9,719 nucleotides of DNA from Acholeplasmataceae bacterium UBA5617 (lineage in GTDB: Bacteria; Bacillota_I; Bacilli_A; Acholeplasmatales; Acholeplasmataceae): the NCBI GenBank assembly GCA_002424575.1, contig DIKN01000026.1, positions 1 through 9,719 on the forward strand. Reading direction: 5' to 3'. Made by a program: the position numbers and the translations under genes. Positions 1 through 5,678 of the stretch are shown piece by piece (positions within the stretch are counted from its first letter, which is position 1; each line of letters starts with the position of its first letter). The notes below the pieces were generated by a model. That model was given only the letters and a program-made list of their open reading frames with translations. It did no database searches and was not told where the DNA came from.

Positions 1-174
1 TGCTCGACCGCGATCTCTAAGTTGTTATCTAAAACAAAAGGTGTCTCTGATGTTGAAGTCACACTCTTAGATAGCAAAATCACCATTGAATACGATGAAA
101 AAATCGTGGATGATAAAAAAATCGTAGAACAAGTAGGTCGTTTAGGCTACAAAGCTGTTGAAAGACAAAAATAG
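1..174 (+). CDS. Heavy-metal-associated (HMA) domain protein, C-terminal part
   Basis: The open frame runs from the window edge to TAG at 172-174 and gives 57 residues. They fit the C-terminal four-fifths of an HMA fold. A cysteine at the first visible codon lies 13 residues before a Gly-Val, which is where the second Cys of the metal-binding CxxC motif sits. The strand VSDVEVTL, the acidic/basic middle IEYDEK, the helix IVEQVGRL and the final GYKAVE follow in the usual order. In this family the CxxC pair binds Cu(I), or Zn/Cd in some members, and passes it to a P-type ATPase or a regulator. The protein ends right after the domain, so a free copper chaperone of about 70 residues (CopZ-like) is the simplest reading. 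The C-terminal domain of a larger protein cannot be excluded, because the start and the first Cys lie outside the window. Confidence 0.75.
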   Translation, partial: CSTAISKLLSKTKGVSDVEVTLLDSKITIEYDEKIVDDKKIVEQVGRLGYKAVERQK

Positions 175-195
175 GAACCAATGTTCCTTTTTTTT
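173..195 (+). terminator. Rho-independent terminator of the HMA gene
   Basis: A 6-bp stem AGGAAC/GTTCCT with loop CAAT is followed by an uninterrupted run of eight T. It begins inside the stop codon of the HMA gene and separates it from thpR. Confidence 0.85.
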
Positions 196-230
196 CTCGA
201 TATGGACCATGATATAATGATATCGAGGTG
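196..230 (+). promoter_or_regulatory. thpR promoter with 8-bp inverted repeat and RBS
   Basis: An extended -10 (TGA then TATAAT, 210-218) precedes the RBS GAGGTG (225-230) and the ATG at 236. No good -35 is present; the -35 position falls in the T-run of the preceding terminator. A perfect 8-bp inverted repeat, CTCGATAT (196-203) and ATATCGAG (220-227), with 16 bp between the arms, brackets the -10 and covers the likely transcription start. That position would suit an operator, but this is inference from symmetry only. Confidence 0.55.
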
Positions 231-235
231 AAATC

Positions 236-775
236 ATGCGGTTATTTGTGGGTATACCTTTGCCTGAACCATGTCATCAAAAACTTATTGATCTTCAAAA
301 TCAGCTGAGACCTTTGATTAAACGTGGACGATTGACATCGCCCAATCTTTTTCATATGACCCTTCTTTTTATTGGTGAAGTTGATGAGAAAAACCTAGAA
401 TCAATTAAGCATGCACTCAAGATTCATCTTCAATCATATGCATCATTTGACCTTGAACTTGGTGATCTGGGTACATTTCAAAAAGGGATGGAATCCATTA
501 TTTGGATAGGTTTAAAATATACACCTCCAATTTTATCAGATCTTGCAAAGCATGTTCGAAAATCTATCGATTCAGTTGGCATATTATCAAGTGATAGTGC
601 CTTTAAACCTCACATAACCTTAGGTAGACAACTCGTATTTCATCAAAAAGATGTAGTTCAATCTAGTCACTCTTCTGCCCAAACATTTCGTGTTGATGTG
701 GTTCATTTATATTTAAGCCATCAAATCGATGGAAGACTGACTTATACTCCACTTGAAACATACCACCTTTCTTAG
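236..775 (+). CDS. thpR: RNA 2',3'-cyclic phosphodiesterase (2H/LigT family)
   Basis: The 179-residue protein starts MRLFVGIPLP, the typical first strand of the bacterial 2'-5' RNA ligase-like (LigT/ThpR) group of 2H phosphoesterases. Both catalytic HxTx motifs are visible: H40-M-T-L and H126-I-T-L. Each is set in its usual context, with NLFHMTLLFIGEV for the first and FKPHITLGR for the second. Length agrees with the family (about 175-190). Members hydrolyse RNA 2',3'-cyclic phosphates to 2'-phosphates, and some show ATP-independent 2'-5' ligation in vitro; the natural substrate is unclear. The ATG at 236 has the RBS GAGGTG 5 nt upstream and an extended -10 before it. The gene is transcribed alone and converges on the enoyl reductase gene. 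Its TAG stop lies inside its own terminator. Confidence 0.92.
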   Translation: MRLFVGIPLPEPCHQKLIDLQNQLRPLIKRGRLTSPNLFHMTLLFIGEVDEKNLESIKHALKIHLQSYASFDLELGDLGTFQKGMESIIWIGLKYTPPILSDLAKHVRKSIDSVGILSSDSAFKPHITLGRQLVFHQKDVVQSSHSSAQTFRVDVVHLYLSHQIDGRLTYTPLETYHLS

Positions 776-784
776 GTGGTTTTT
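762..784 (+). terminator. Terminator of thpR
   Basis: A 7-bp stem ACCACCT/AGGTGGT with loop TTCTT is followed by TTTT. The hairpin begins before the TAG at 773-775, so the last codons of thpR form part of it. Confidence 0.8.
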
Positions 785-789
785 CATAT

Positions 790-811
790 AAAAAGGATGC
801 CTAAGCATCCT
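790..811 (-). terminator. Terminator of the enoyl reductase gene
   Basis: Read on the minus strand, a 7-bp stem AGGATGC/GCATCCT with a 4-nt loop is followed by TTTTT. It begins within the TAG stop at 810-812. It lies back to back with the thpR terminator, only 5 bp away, so each convergent unit has its own stop signal. Confidence 0.85.
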
Positions 812-2003
812 ATTCTGGTTGTAATAATGCAAGTTCATCAAGATTGATATCTTGATTATAGTCAATGTCATCATAGCCAAAGCCATGAATTTGGTGAAAT
901 TCATGAATGAACATTTGAGTACCTTTTAATTGAAAGAGCTCAACCTCAGATAGGTTTTGCATCATATGAATGGTTTCTTTCTGAACGTCTTCTTTCATCT
1001 CTAGGTGATCAAGTCGAATGCGTCCTACTCCATCAACAATCCGATTATTCCCGTATACCATATCTCTAAAAAGCCGCATTTTATGCTCAAGAATCGTTTC
1101 ATGAACACCTTTGCGCATCATGACATCAAAGAGACATGACACATAGACTGGCATTTGTGGAATAAAGACTGAGGCTTTTGTGACAACAGCTTTTGATGAA
1201 GAGATGAGTGCTTCTCCTTCGTAGCGCAAATTTAAGTATTGATTCATGATTTGAGCCATTTTTTCTAAATCTTCTTTTGCTTTACCTAATGTACCCCCAC
1301 GATAAATCTTATCGGTTGTGGGTCCACCGATGTAAGTGTATGAAATGGTTTTAAAGCCTGGATTTAAGAGATCATGTTCTGCAAGTGCCATAATCCAATC
1401 GTTCCATGCACTACCTCCCATCACATAAACGGTATCTTTGATTTCATCTTCAGTCGCAAGTCCGATGGATAAATCTTTGATGTGCATGTCAGCTAAATCG
1501 ATGGTTTTCCCAATCGCTTCTTCACCAATAGCTTTAATACTTGATTTAATCAAGTTCCCTGTTTGTTCATTAAAGCGTGCACCTGCAGCGAGTGAATAGA
1601 TGACTAAATCAAGTTTTCCGAAGGTGTTTCGAATATAGTCGATGACATCCTTTTTCATTTGCGAACCAAAAGCATCTCCCACAAAATCTTTGTGAATGTG
1701 CCCTGTTTCTTTGGCATAATGTTGGAAATATATGTTGTTCCACCAACCTGCCGTACCTGTTCTTTTTCCTTTAGGTGGTGTTTCAAAACTGATGTTTAAC
1801 GTATCACTATGTGCACCATAGGCTAGCGCAATGCGTGAAGCTAGTCCATAACCTGATGAGCCACCGATGATTAAAACCTTTTTTGGTCCTTTAAAATGGG
1901 GTAACTTCTTCGCTTCCATGACTTGGTCACGGACAAATCTCTCACATCCAACAGGATGTGCATTGAGGAAAATATTGGATCTAATGGATGGTTCGATAAG
2001 CAT
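810..2003 (-). CDS. fabV: Enoyl-ACP/trans-2-enoyl-CoA reductase, FabV/TER family
   Basis: This 397-residue NADH-dependent reductase reduces the trans-2 double bond of enoyl-ACP (FabV) or enoyl-CoA (TER). Visible family marks are: the N-terminus MLIEPSIRSNIFLNAHPVGC; the dinucleotide-binding loop GGSSGYGLASR (47-57) of the extended short-chain dehydrogenase fold; GWWNN near 86-90; YSLAAGAR near 136-143; and the signature Tyr-x8-Lys (Y234...K243 in IYRGGTLGKAK). Length equals that of typical members (about 395-400). An upstream in-frame ATG would add 12 residues. The ATG at 2003 is preferred because it has AAAGAGG about 7 nt upstream and matches the family N-terminus. The gene is single, with terminators on both sides. 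FabV and TER cannot be told apart by eye: the first serves fatty acid synthesis, the second anaerobic butyryl-CoA formation. Confidence 0.93.
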   Translation of the reverse strand: MLIEPSIRSNIFLNAHPVGCERFVRDQVMEAKKLPHFKGPKKVLIIGGSSGYGLASRIALAYGAHSDTLNISFETPPKGKRTGTAGWWNNIYFQHYAKETGHIHKDFVGDAFGSQMKKDVIDYIRNTFGKLDLVIYSLAAGARFNEQTGNLIKSSIKAIGEEAIGKTIDLADMHIKDLSIGLATEDEIKDTVYVMGGSAWNDWIMALAEHDLLNPGFKTISYTYIGGPTTDKIYRGGTLGKAKEDLEKMAQIMNQYLNLRYEGEALISSSKAVVTKASVFIPQMPVYVSCLFDVMMRKGVHETILEHKMRLFRDMVYGNNRIVDGVGRIRLDHLEMKEDVQKETIHMMQNLSEVELFQLKGTQMFIHEFHQIHGFGYDDIDYNQDINLDELALLQPE

Positions 2004-2095
2004 AAATGGACCTCTTTTAATGGAATATATGTCAGACAAGGTTGACTATCTATCATGATATCACAAGTTGATTAGATATTCAAAGTATTTCAGTT

Positions 2096-2117
2096 AAAAA
2101 GAAAGGGGCTAAGCCCC
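2096..2117 (-). terminator. Terminator of the DUF4349 lipoprotein gene
   Basis: On the minus strand, the GC-only stem GGGGC/GCCCC with a 3-nt loop is followed by TTTCTTTTT. It lies 13 bp after the lipoprotein stop codon and insulates the enoyl reductase gene. Confidence 0.8.
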
Positions 2118-2129
2118 ATGTCATTCAAT

Positions 2130-2918
2130 CTATTTTATTTGTTTTTTCAAATCCGCTTTACGATTGCGTCGTTTGATGAAAAAGCGTAGTCCAAATCCCA
2201 AACCACCTAAAAGAATACCAAAGGGGAGAATCGTTACGATAACGATCACAAACTCTTGAAAGAAAGTGATTAAACCTTTCCAACCACTGATGAATGCTAC
2301 TCCGACGCGTGCAATAAATGGGGACTCTGTTTCAAGTCGTGATCCACGAATGGTGATGTTGACTTCACTATAGTCAACGAGACTATCGAAGACTGCAAGT
2401 TCACCGTTAAGACGTTGCAATTCAACCTCCAAGGTTGAGAGCTGGTTATTGATCACAATCATATCAGAAAGTGATGCATTGTCATAGAGAACAAGAAGTC
2501 GGTCAATTTGTGCTTCAATTGCGAGTATCCGATTGGATTTATCTTGATACTGTAACGAGATATCCGTGCCAGTTTTATCGTATTGATAAACGTTATATTC
2601 CTCTTTCATGGATGCGATAAATGAGTCTAAACGTTCTGTTTTGATGCGAATCGTAAATGTTGCAAACGTGTCACTGATCGATTGACGATCAAACCATTCA
2701 TCGGACTCTAATCGTGTTGGAAGATCATCAATAATCTCTTGAAGATTCGTTGTATGAATCGACATGTTGACCTCATAAATGATTTTACGAGTCGGGATAT
2801 CATCCGCTAAAATGATTGTTGTTGAGTCATCCTGATCATCATCATATATGACATCTTCATTTTTACAACCCACTAAAAAAATCAAGAAGAAAAAAAGAAT
2901 CCCTATAACTTTTTTCAT
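2130..2918 (-). CDS. DUF4349-type lipoprotein with C-terminal membrane anchor
   Basis: The 262-residue protein has an N-terminal signal of Met-Lys-Lys and a hydrophobic stretch, ending in the lipobox LVGC (Cys18). It is therefore expected to be a lipoprotein on the outer face of the membrane. An acidic linker follows (DDDQDD), then a mixed alpha/beta domain, a heptad-rich helical part (about 125-175: AIEAQIDRLL, QLSTLEVELQRLNGEL), the strand SEVNITIRG, and a single C-terminal membrane segment (about 220-248) ending in KRRNRK. This order, and especially the two-helix section followed by YSEVNITI, is that of DUF4349 proteins, whose function is not established. The ATG at 2918 is chosen over the one at 2933 because the upstream ATG overlaps the AGGAGG ribosome binding site. 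It has its own promoter 31 bp upstream, inside the end of the kinase-like gene. Confidence 0.85.
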   Translation of the reverse strand: MKKVIGILFFFLIFLVGCKNEDVIYDDDQDDSTTIILADDIPTRKIIYEVNMSIHTTNLQEIIDDLPTRLESDEWFDRQSISDTFATFTIRIKTERLDSFIASMKEEYNVYQYDKTGTDISLQYQDKSNRILAIEAQIDRLLVLYDNASLSDMIVINNQLSTLEVELQRLNGELAVFDSLVDYSEVNITIRGSRLETESPFIARVGVAFISGWKGLITFFQEFVIVIVTILPFGILLGGLGFGLRFFIKRRNRKADLKKQIK

Positions 2919-2948
2919 CAAACCCCTCCTCATGAATCGTTTATCTTA

Positions 2949-2977
2949 AGTGTAACACGAAAATGAATCTTTGTTAA
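2949..2977 (-). promoter_or_regulatory. Promoter of the DUF4349 lipoprotein gene
   Basis: On the minus strand, -35 TTAACA (2972-2977) and -10 TACACT (2949-2954) are separated by 17 bp, and TGT directly precedes the -10 (TGn extension). This is the best-formed sigma-A-type promoter in the window. Its -35 overlaps the TAA stop of the upstream kinase-like gene. Confidence 0.6.
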
Positions 2978-3516
2978 TCACGAGATGTGATGTACATTTG
3001 GTAAGCGTGATGCACCACATCGGCGAGTTCTTTTAAAGTATGTGTTTCATTTTCAATCAGTAAGTCAATTTTTAAGAATGTATTGCGATTGAAAACGTGC
3101 CGGTCATTATCCAGCCGTTTTTCAACGTGATCAATGGAATCACCACGCGAAAGCATGCGTTTTTTTCGAATCTCTTCACTCGTTTCGACGTAAACGACAA
3201 ATACATCGTATCTTGCATGGGTGATGAGTGTGTTGGCTCCATTTGGATCAACAATGACCACACCATTTTTGATGACATCTTTTTTTTGTATACCATAGGT
3301 ATAACCGTTATAATAAGTCACTTCATAAAAGGCATCTTGTTTTTCAAGAGATAGAAAAGTATCGCGATCCAAAAAGTGATAATCGATATCTTGTCTTTCA
3401 CCTTGACGCATGGGTCTGGTCGTTGTTGTGATACATTTGGTGTATCCATACGTTTGATAGAGTTGTTTGGCGAGTTCGGTTTTACCACTGGCACTAGCTC
3501 CAACGAGCACAATCAT
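2974..3516 (-). CDS. Guanylate kinase-like nucleoside monophosphate kinase
   Basis: The 180-residue P-loop protein has Walker A GASASGKT (6-13), then the GMP-binding segment TTTTRPMRQGERQDIDYHF (30-48, with R34, R37, E40 and Y46 as in guanylate kinase), and NGYTYG near 70-75 in place of the usual GN-x-YGT. An Arg-rich lid follows (RKKRMLSRGD, about 117-126), then VEKRLDND. The usual DxDxQG element is altered to VDPNG (89-93). Known guanylate kinases convert GMP (dGMP) plus ATP to GDP plus ADP. The changes and the shorter length suggest a paralogue rather than the main gmk, so no symbol is given. The longer frame starting at 3540 is rejected because that ATG lies within the -10 TATAAT; the ATG at 3516 has AAGGA 9 nt upstream. 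The lipoprotein gene follows 55 bp downstream with no terminator between. Confidence 0.8.
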   Translation of the reverse strand: MIVLVGASASGKTELAKQLYQTYGYTKCITTTTRPMRQGERQDIDYHFLDRDTFLSLEKQDAFYEVTYYNGYTYGIQKKDVIKNGVVIVDPNGANTLITHARYDVFVVYVETSEEIRKKRMLSRGDSIDHVEKRLDNDRHVFNRNTFLKIDLLIENETHTLKELADVVHHAYQMYITSRD

Positions 3517-3525
3517 GATGTCACA

Positions 3526-3547
3526 TCCTTCTTGAAGCATTATATCA
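3526..3547 (-). promoter_or_regulatory. Extended -10 promoter and RBS of the kinase-like gene
   Basis: On the minus strand, TGA-TATAAT (-10 at 3539-3544, TGn at 3545-3547) is followed about 8 nt later by AAGGA (3526-3530), which serves the ATG at 3516. The transcript leader would be only about 15 nt. No clear -35 is seen. This settles the choice of start codon. Confidence 0.6.
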
Positions 3548-3557
3548 CATTTTTGGA

Positions 3558-3585
3558 TTGCGATAACACCAATGTTTGCTACAAT
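3558..3585 (+). promoter_or_regulatory. Promoter of the spermidine-type acetyltransferase gene
   Basis: -10 TACAAT (3580-3585) has a TGC extension at 3577-3579 and a possible -35 TTGCGA (3558-3563) 16 bp upstream. It lies back to back with the promoter of the kinase-like gene, so the two genes are divergent from a space of about 100 bp. Confidence 0.5.
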
Positions 3586-3611
3586 AAGAGTGACGGATGG
3601 GAGTGATGACT

Positions 3612-4109
3612 ATGATTCTATTAGAAGATACACATACACATTTTCGATTAAGAACGACAGATATACATGATGTGAGTCTCATTTTGTCTTATATCCATAA
3701 ACTCGCTGTCTATGAAAAACTTGAGCATATCATGACCGCTACTGAAGAGACTTTAAGACAATCTCTTTTTATCGACAAAAGAGCTGAAGTGATCATCGCA
3801 GAATATGATGAAAAACCCATAGGCTTTGCCCTCTTCTTTCATAACTACTCAACCTTTTTGGGAAAAGCTAATCTTTACTTAGAAGATTTATTTATCGATC
3901 CCGAGTTTCGAAACAAAGGTTTTGGACGTGTGATGTTCAAATATCTAGCCAAACTAGCACTCGAGCGAGGGTGTGAGCGTTTTGACTGGATGTGTCTTAA
4001 CTGGAATCATCCTTCGATATCTTTTTATGAAAGATTAGGTGCTAAACCTCTTTCTGATTGGATCACATTCAGACTTGATCATGAAGGTATGAAAAATCTT
4101 ACAAAATAA
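3612..4109 (+). CDS. GNAT acetyltransferase, spermidine/thialysine (SSAT-like) type
   Basis: The 165-residue protein carries the features of the SSAT/thialysine acetyltransferase branch of GNAT: LAVYEKLEH near 31-39; ATEETL near 43-48; GFALFFHNYSTFLGK (71-85); LYLEDLFIDPEFRNKGFG (88-105) with the acetyl-CoA loop R100-x-x-G-x-G; then WNHPSISFYERLGA (131-144) with Tyr139 at the place of the catalytic Tyr in human SSAT1. Such enzymes move acetyl from acetyl-CoA to polyamines, thialysine or related amines; the substrate here is inferred only. Starts at 3597, 3606 and 3612 are all in frame. The last is preferred because GGGAG (3599-3603) is 8 nt upstream of it. The gene stands alone, divergent from the kinase-like gene and convergent on the small basic protein gene. 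Confidence 0.88.
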   Translation: MILLEDTHTHFRLRTTDIHDVSLILSYIHKLAVYEKLEHIMTATEETLRQSLFIDKRAEVIIAEYDEKPIGFALFFHNYSTFLGKANLYLEDLFIDPEFRNKGFGRVMFKYLAKLALERGCERFDWMCLNWNHPSISFYERLGAKPLSDWITFRLDHEGMKNLTK

Positions 4110-4134
4110 AAAAGACGCCCAGCGTCTATTTTTA
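4107..4134. terminator. Shared bidirectional terminator
   Basis: A 6-bp stem AGACGC/GCGTCT (4113-4118 and 4122-4127) with a 3-nt loop has A-runs on the left and ATTTTTATTT on the right, so it has a T-tract on both strands. It overlaps the TAA of the acetyltransferase gene and touches the stop of the small basic gene, ending both transcripts. Confidence 0.85.
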
Positions 4135-4245
4135 TTTGTCTTTAACAATCTTATTACGAACCACTTTCTTACCTGCCATCTTCGCAGCTTTCAATTGGTT
4201 CTTCTTTAAATGTTTACCTTTATAGTTTCTTCCCATCACTTGCAT
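4132..4245 (-). CDS. Small very basic protein (37 residues), unknown
   Basis: I do not recognise this gene. It encodes MQVMGRNYKGKHLKKNQ, continues KAAKMAGKKVVRNK and ends at TAA. About a dozen residues are Lys or Arg and only one is acidic (the Asp near the end), so it is expected to bind nucleic acid or the ribosome; that is inference from charge. The gene evidence is good for its size: TGC-TATAAT promoter (4274-4282), AAGGAG (4255-4260) 9 nt before this ATG, and a terminator right at the stop. An ATG at 4254 directly abuts the AAGGAG, so it is less likely; a third ATG three codons in is too far from it. The frame is shorter than the usual gene-finder cutoff. Confidence 0.65.
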   Translation of the reverse strand: MQVMGRNYKGKHLKKNQLKAAKMAGKKVVRNKIVKDK

Positions 4246-4254
4246 GAGTTTCAT

Positions 4255-4282
4255 CTCCTTTTCTACCTTTCACATTATAGCA
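4255..4282 (-). promoter_or_regulatory. Promoter and RBS of the small basic protein gene
   Basis: On the minus strand, TGC-TATAAT (-10 at 4274-4279, TGn at 4280-4282) is followed by AAGGAG (4255-4260). The -35 position holds a T-rich stretch with no good match. It starts transcription again just after the terminator of the ligase operon. Confidence 0.55.
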
Positions 4283-4324
4283 CAAACAGAGGTAAAAAAA
4301 GCCAGTGTGATGCACGATTTTGTG

Positions 4325-4348
4325 AAGAAAAAGATGCATGATTGCATC
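4325..4348 (-). terminator. Terminator of the acyltransferase-ligase operon
   Basis: On the minus strand, the 6-bp stem GATGCA/TGCATC with loop ATCA is followed by TTTTTCTTC. The stem starts within the TGA stop of the ligase gene. Confidence 0.75.
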
Positions 4349-5678
4349 AAGTGGATGATGTATCGATGCTGACATGAGAAATAAATCGTTTGAATTTATT
4401 GGCATCACGAGGTAAATCAAGTTTAACCGTCTCCAGTGTGATTATTCCTTCTACACCAAGAGCATGAAGTTCATGCAATAATCGTTGTTTTAATAGACTT
4501 ACATCATAATCACCCAGAAGATCAAGACACAGATGAATCGATGATATGTCATCTTGGATGACCTGAAACTCACGAATCATGTCGCTTTCAGTGATAATCC
4601 AACGCGCAAATAAATCAGCATATACAATTTTAGGTTTCTTGTTTTGATCATAAAACCAGAGATTATCATCGCGACGTCCGATGATTTTTTCAATCGTTCG
4701 AAAGGATGAACCGCAACTACAGGGTTCATCGAGGACAATCATATCGTTCATCTCATATCGAATCAATGGTTGTGCATAATTGATCAGATTGGTTAAGACC
4801 ATTTTATGTCCAATAATGTGTGGTTCTTTAATCAAGTGATTGTTTTCATCATAGAGTTCAACATAGACAAGATCTTCATTGATATGAAGTTTTCCCGCTT
4901 TGCATGGTGATGCGATTTGTCCTTCTGATGCTTGATAAATTTCAATCACAGGTGCTTTAAATATCGTTGAAAACTGCAACCGATCCGCTGAGCTGAGCAC
5001 TTCAGCATAGGTGATAATCTTTTTGAGTGGGTATTTGATACGACTTGCAAACGGCATGAGTACGCGCATCATGGAGGGTGGAGCCATCAAAATGTTGATT
5101 TTTTTATCATTCATTGTTTGAATCAAATCTTCGGTAGGCGTCATCGTTGATGCATATGTCAATTTAAGCAGTGGTGCATTGATATCTTGAAACCCTTGTG
5201 AGAAAACACGTAAACAAAAGAGAATGCGTGCAGGAAGATCACGTAACATTACCCCTCCACGCGCTAAGAAGACACCTGGGAGACGTTTGGTCATCGATTT
5301 CGGTGTGATGTATAGCCCTTTGTTACCAGATGTTCCTGAAGACAATCCAATCACATATTCATCCTTATAGTAACCTAAGTAATCCTTGTTCTTCTCCTTT
5401 TCAAGGGCATAAGTCATGGTCTCATCTTTATCAAGACCACATGTGTTGATGTCTGAAAAATGTTCCATCATGATTGCCTTATTGATGAAGGGAAGATGAT
5501 GAAAAGCATCCCATGAATCAACAACTTGATAAGCTTCATTGTTTTTGTAATAGGGACTGTTTTCTTTTGCATAGTGAAGTAATCTTTGAAGTTCTTTCAA
5601 TTGAAGTGATGTGATCTTTTCTGATGTGAGATGCTTGCGATTCTTCACTAAATAGCGATAATCACGCAGGGTTTGCAT
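4347..5678 (-). CDS. Adenylate-forming enzyme, PaaK/CapK/F390-synthetase-like
   Basis: The 443-residue protein belongs to the ANL (adenylate-forming) superfamily, in the phenylacetate-CoA ligase/coenzyme F390 synthetase branch. Visible in order: LLHYAKENSPYY near 33-44, typical of this branch; the phosphate loop SSGTSGNK (113-120); YQASEG (248-253) in the A5 position; PLIRYEMND (304-312) with the ribose-binding Asp; a CxCG element (320-323); GRRDD (334-338); and a C-terminal PRDANKFKR carrying the probable catalytic Lys (K428 or K430). It should activate a carboxylate with ATP to an acyl- or aryl-AMP and pass it to CoA or another acceptor; the acid is unknown. Two adjacent ATGs are possible (5681 or 5678). 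The second lies 7 nt from AAAGGA, the first only 4. It overlaps the end of the upstream membrane protein gene, so translation is probably coupled. Confidence 0.85.
   Translation of the reverse strand: MQTLRDYRYLVKNRKHLTSEKITSLQLKELQRLLHYAKENSPYYKNNEAYQVVDSWDAFHHLPFINKAIMMEHFSDINTCGLDKDETMTYALEKEKNKDYLGYYKDEYVIGLSSGTSGNKGLYITPKSMTKRLPGVFLARGGVMLRDLPARILFCLRVFSQGFQDINAPLLKLTYASTMTPTEDLIQTMNDKKINILMAPPSMMRVLMPFASRIKYPLKKIITYAEVLSSADRLQFSTIFKAPVIEIYQASEGQIASPCKAGKLHINEDLVYVELYDENNHLIKEPHIIGHKMVLTNLINYAQPLIRYEMNDMIVLDEPCSCGSSFRTIEKIIGRRDDNLWFYDQNKKPKIVYADLFARWIITESDMIREFQVIQDDISSIHLCLDLLGDYDVSLLKQRLLHELHALGVEGIITLETVKLDLPRDANKFKRFISHVSIDTSST

Noticed and set aside
2004..2039. Longer N-terminus of the enoyl reductase (12 extra residues)
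   Set aside because: The family begins at the internal Met, which has AAAGAGG in front; the extra codons cover that ribosome binding site.
1867..2058. Antisense + strand frame over the start of the enoyl reductase gene
   Set aside because: Complement of conserved coding sequence; no promoter or ribosome binding site.
3517..3540. Longer N-terminus of the guanylate-kinase-like protein
   Set aside because: The upstream ATG is part of the -10 TATAAT and has no ribosome binding site; the P-loop strand starts at the second Met.
3097..3606. Antisense + strand frames over the kinase-like gene
   Set aside because: They are shadows of a clearly coding minus-strand gene, without ribosome binding sites or family resemblance.
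4220..4420. 66-codon minus-strand frame across the small basic gene promoter
   Set aside because: It overlaps the ligase terminator, promoter and start of the small gene in another frame, has no ribosome binding site, and its product is low in recognisable features.
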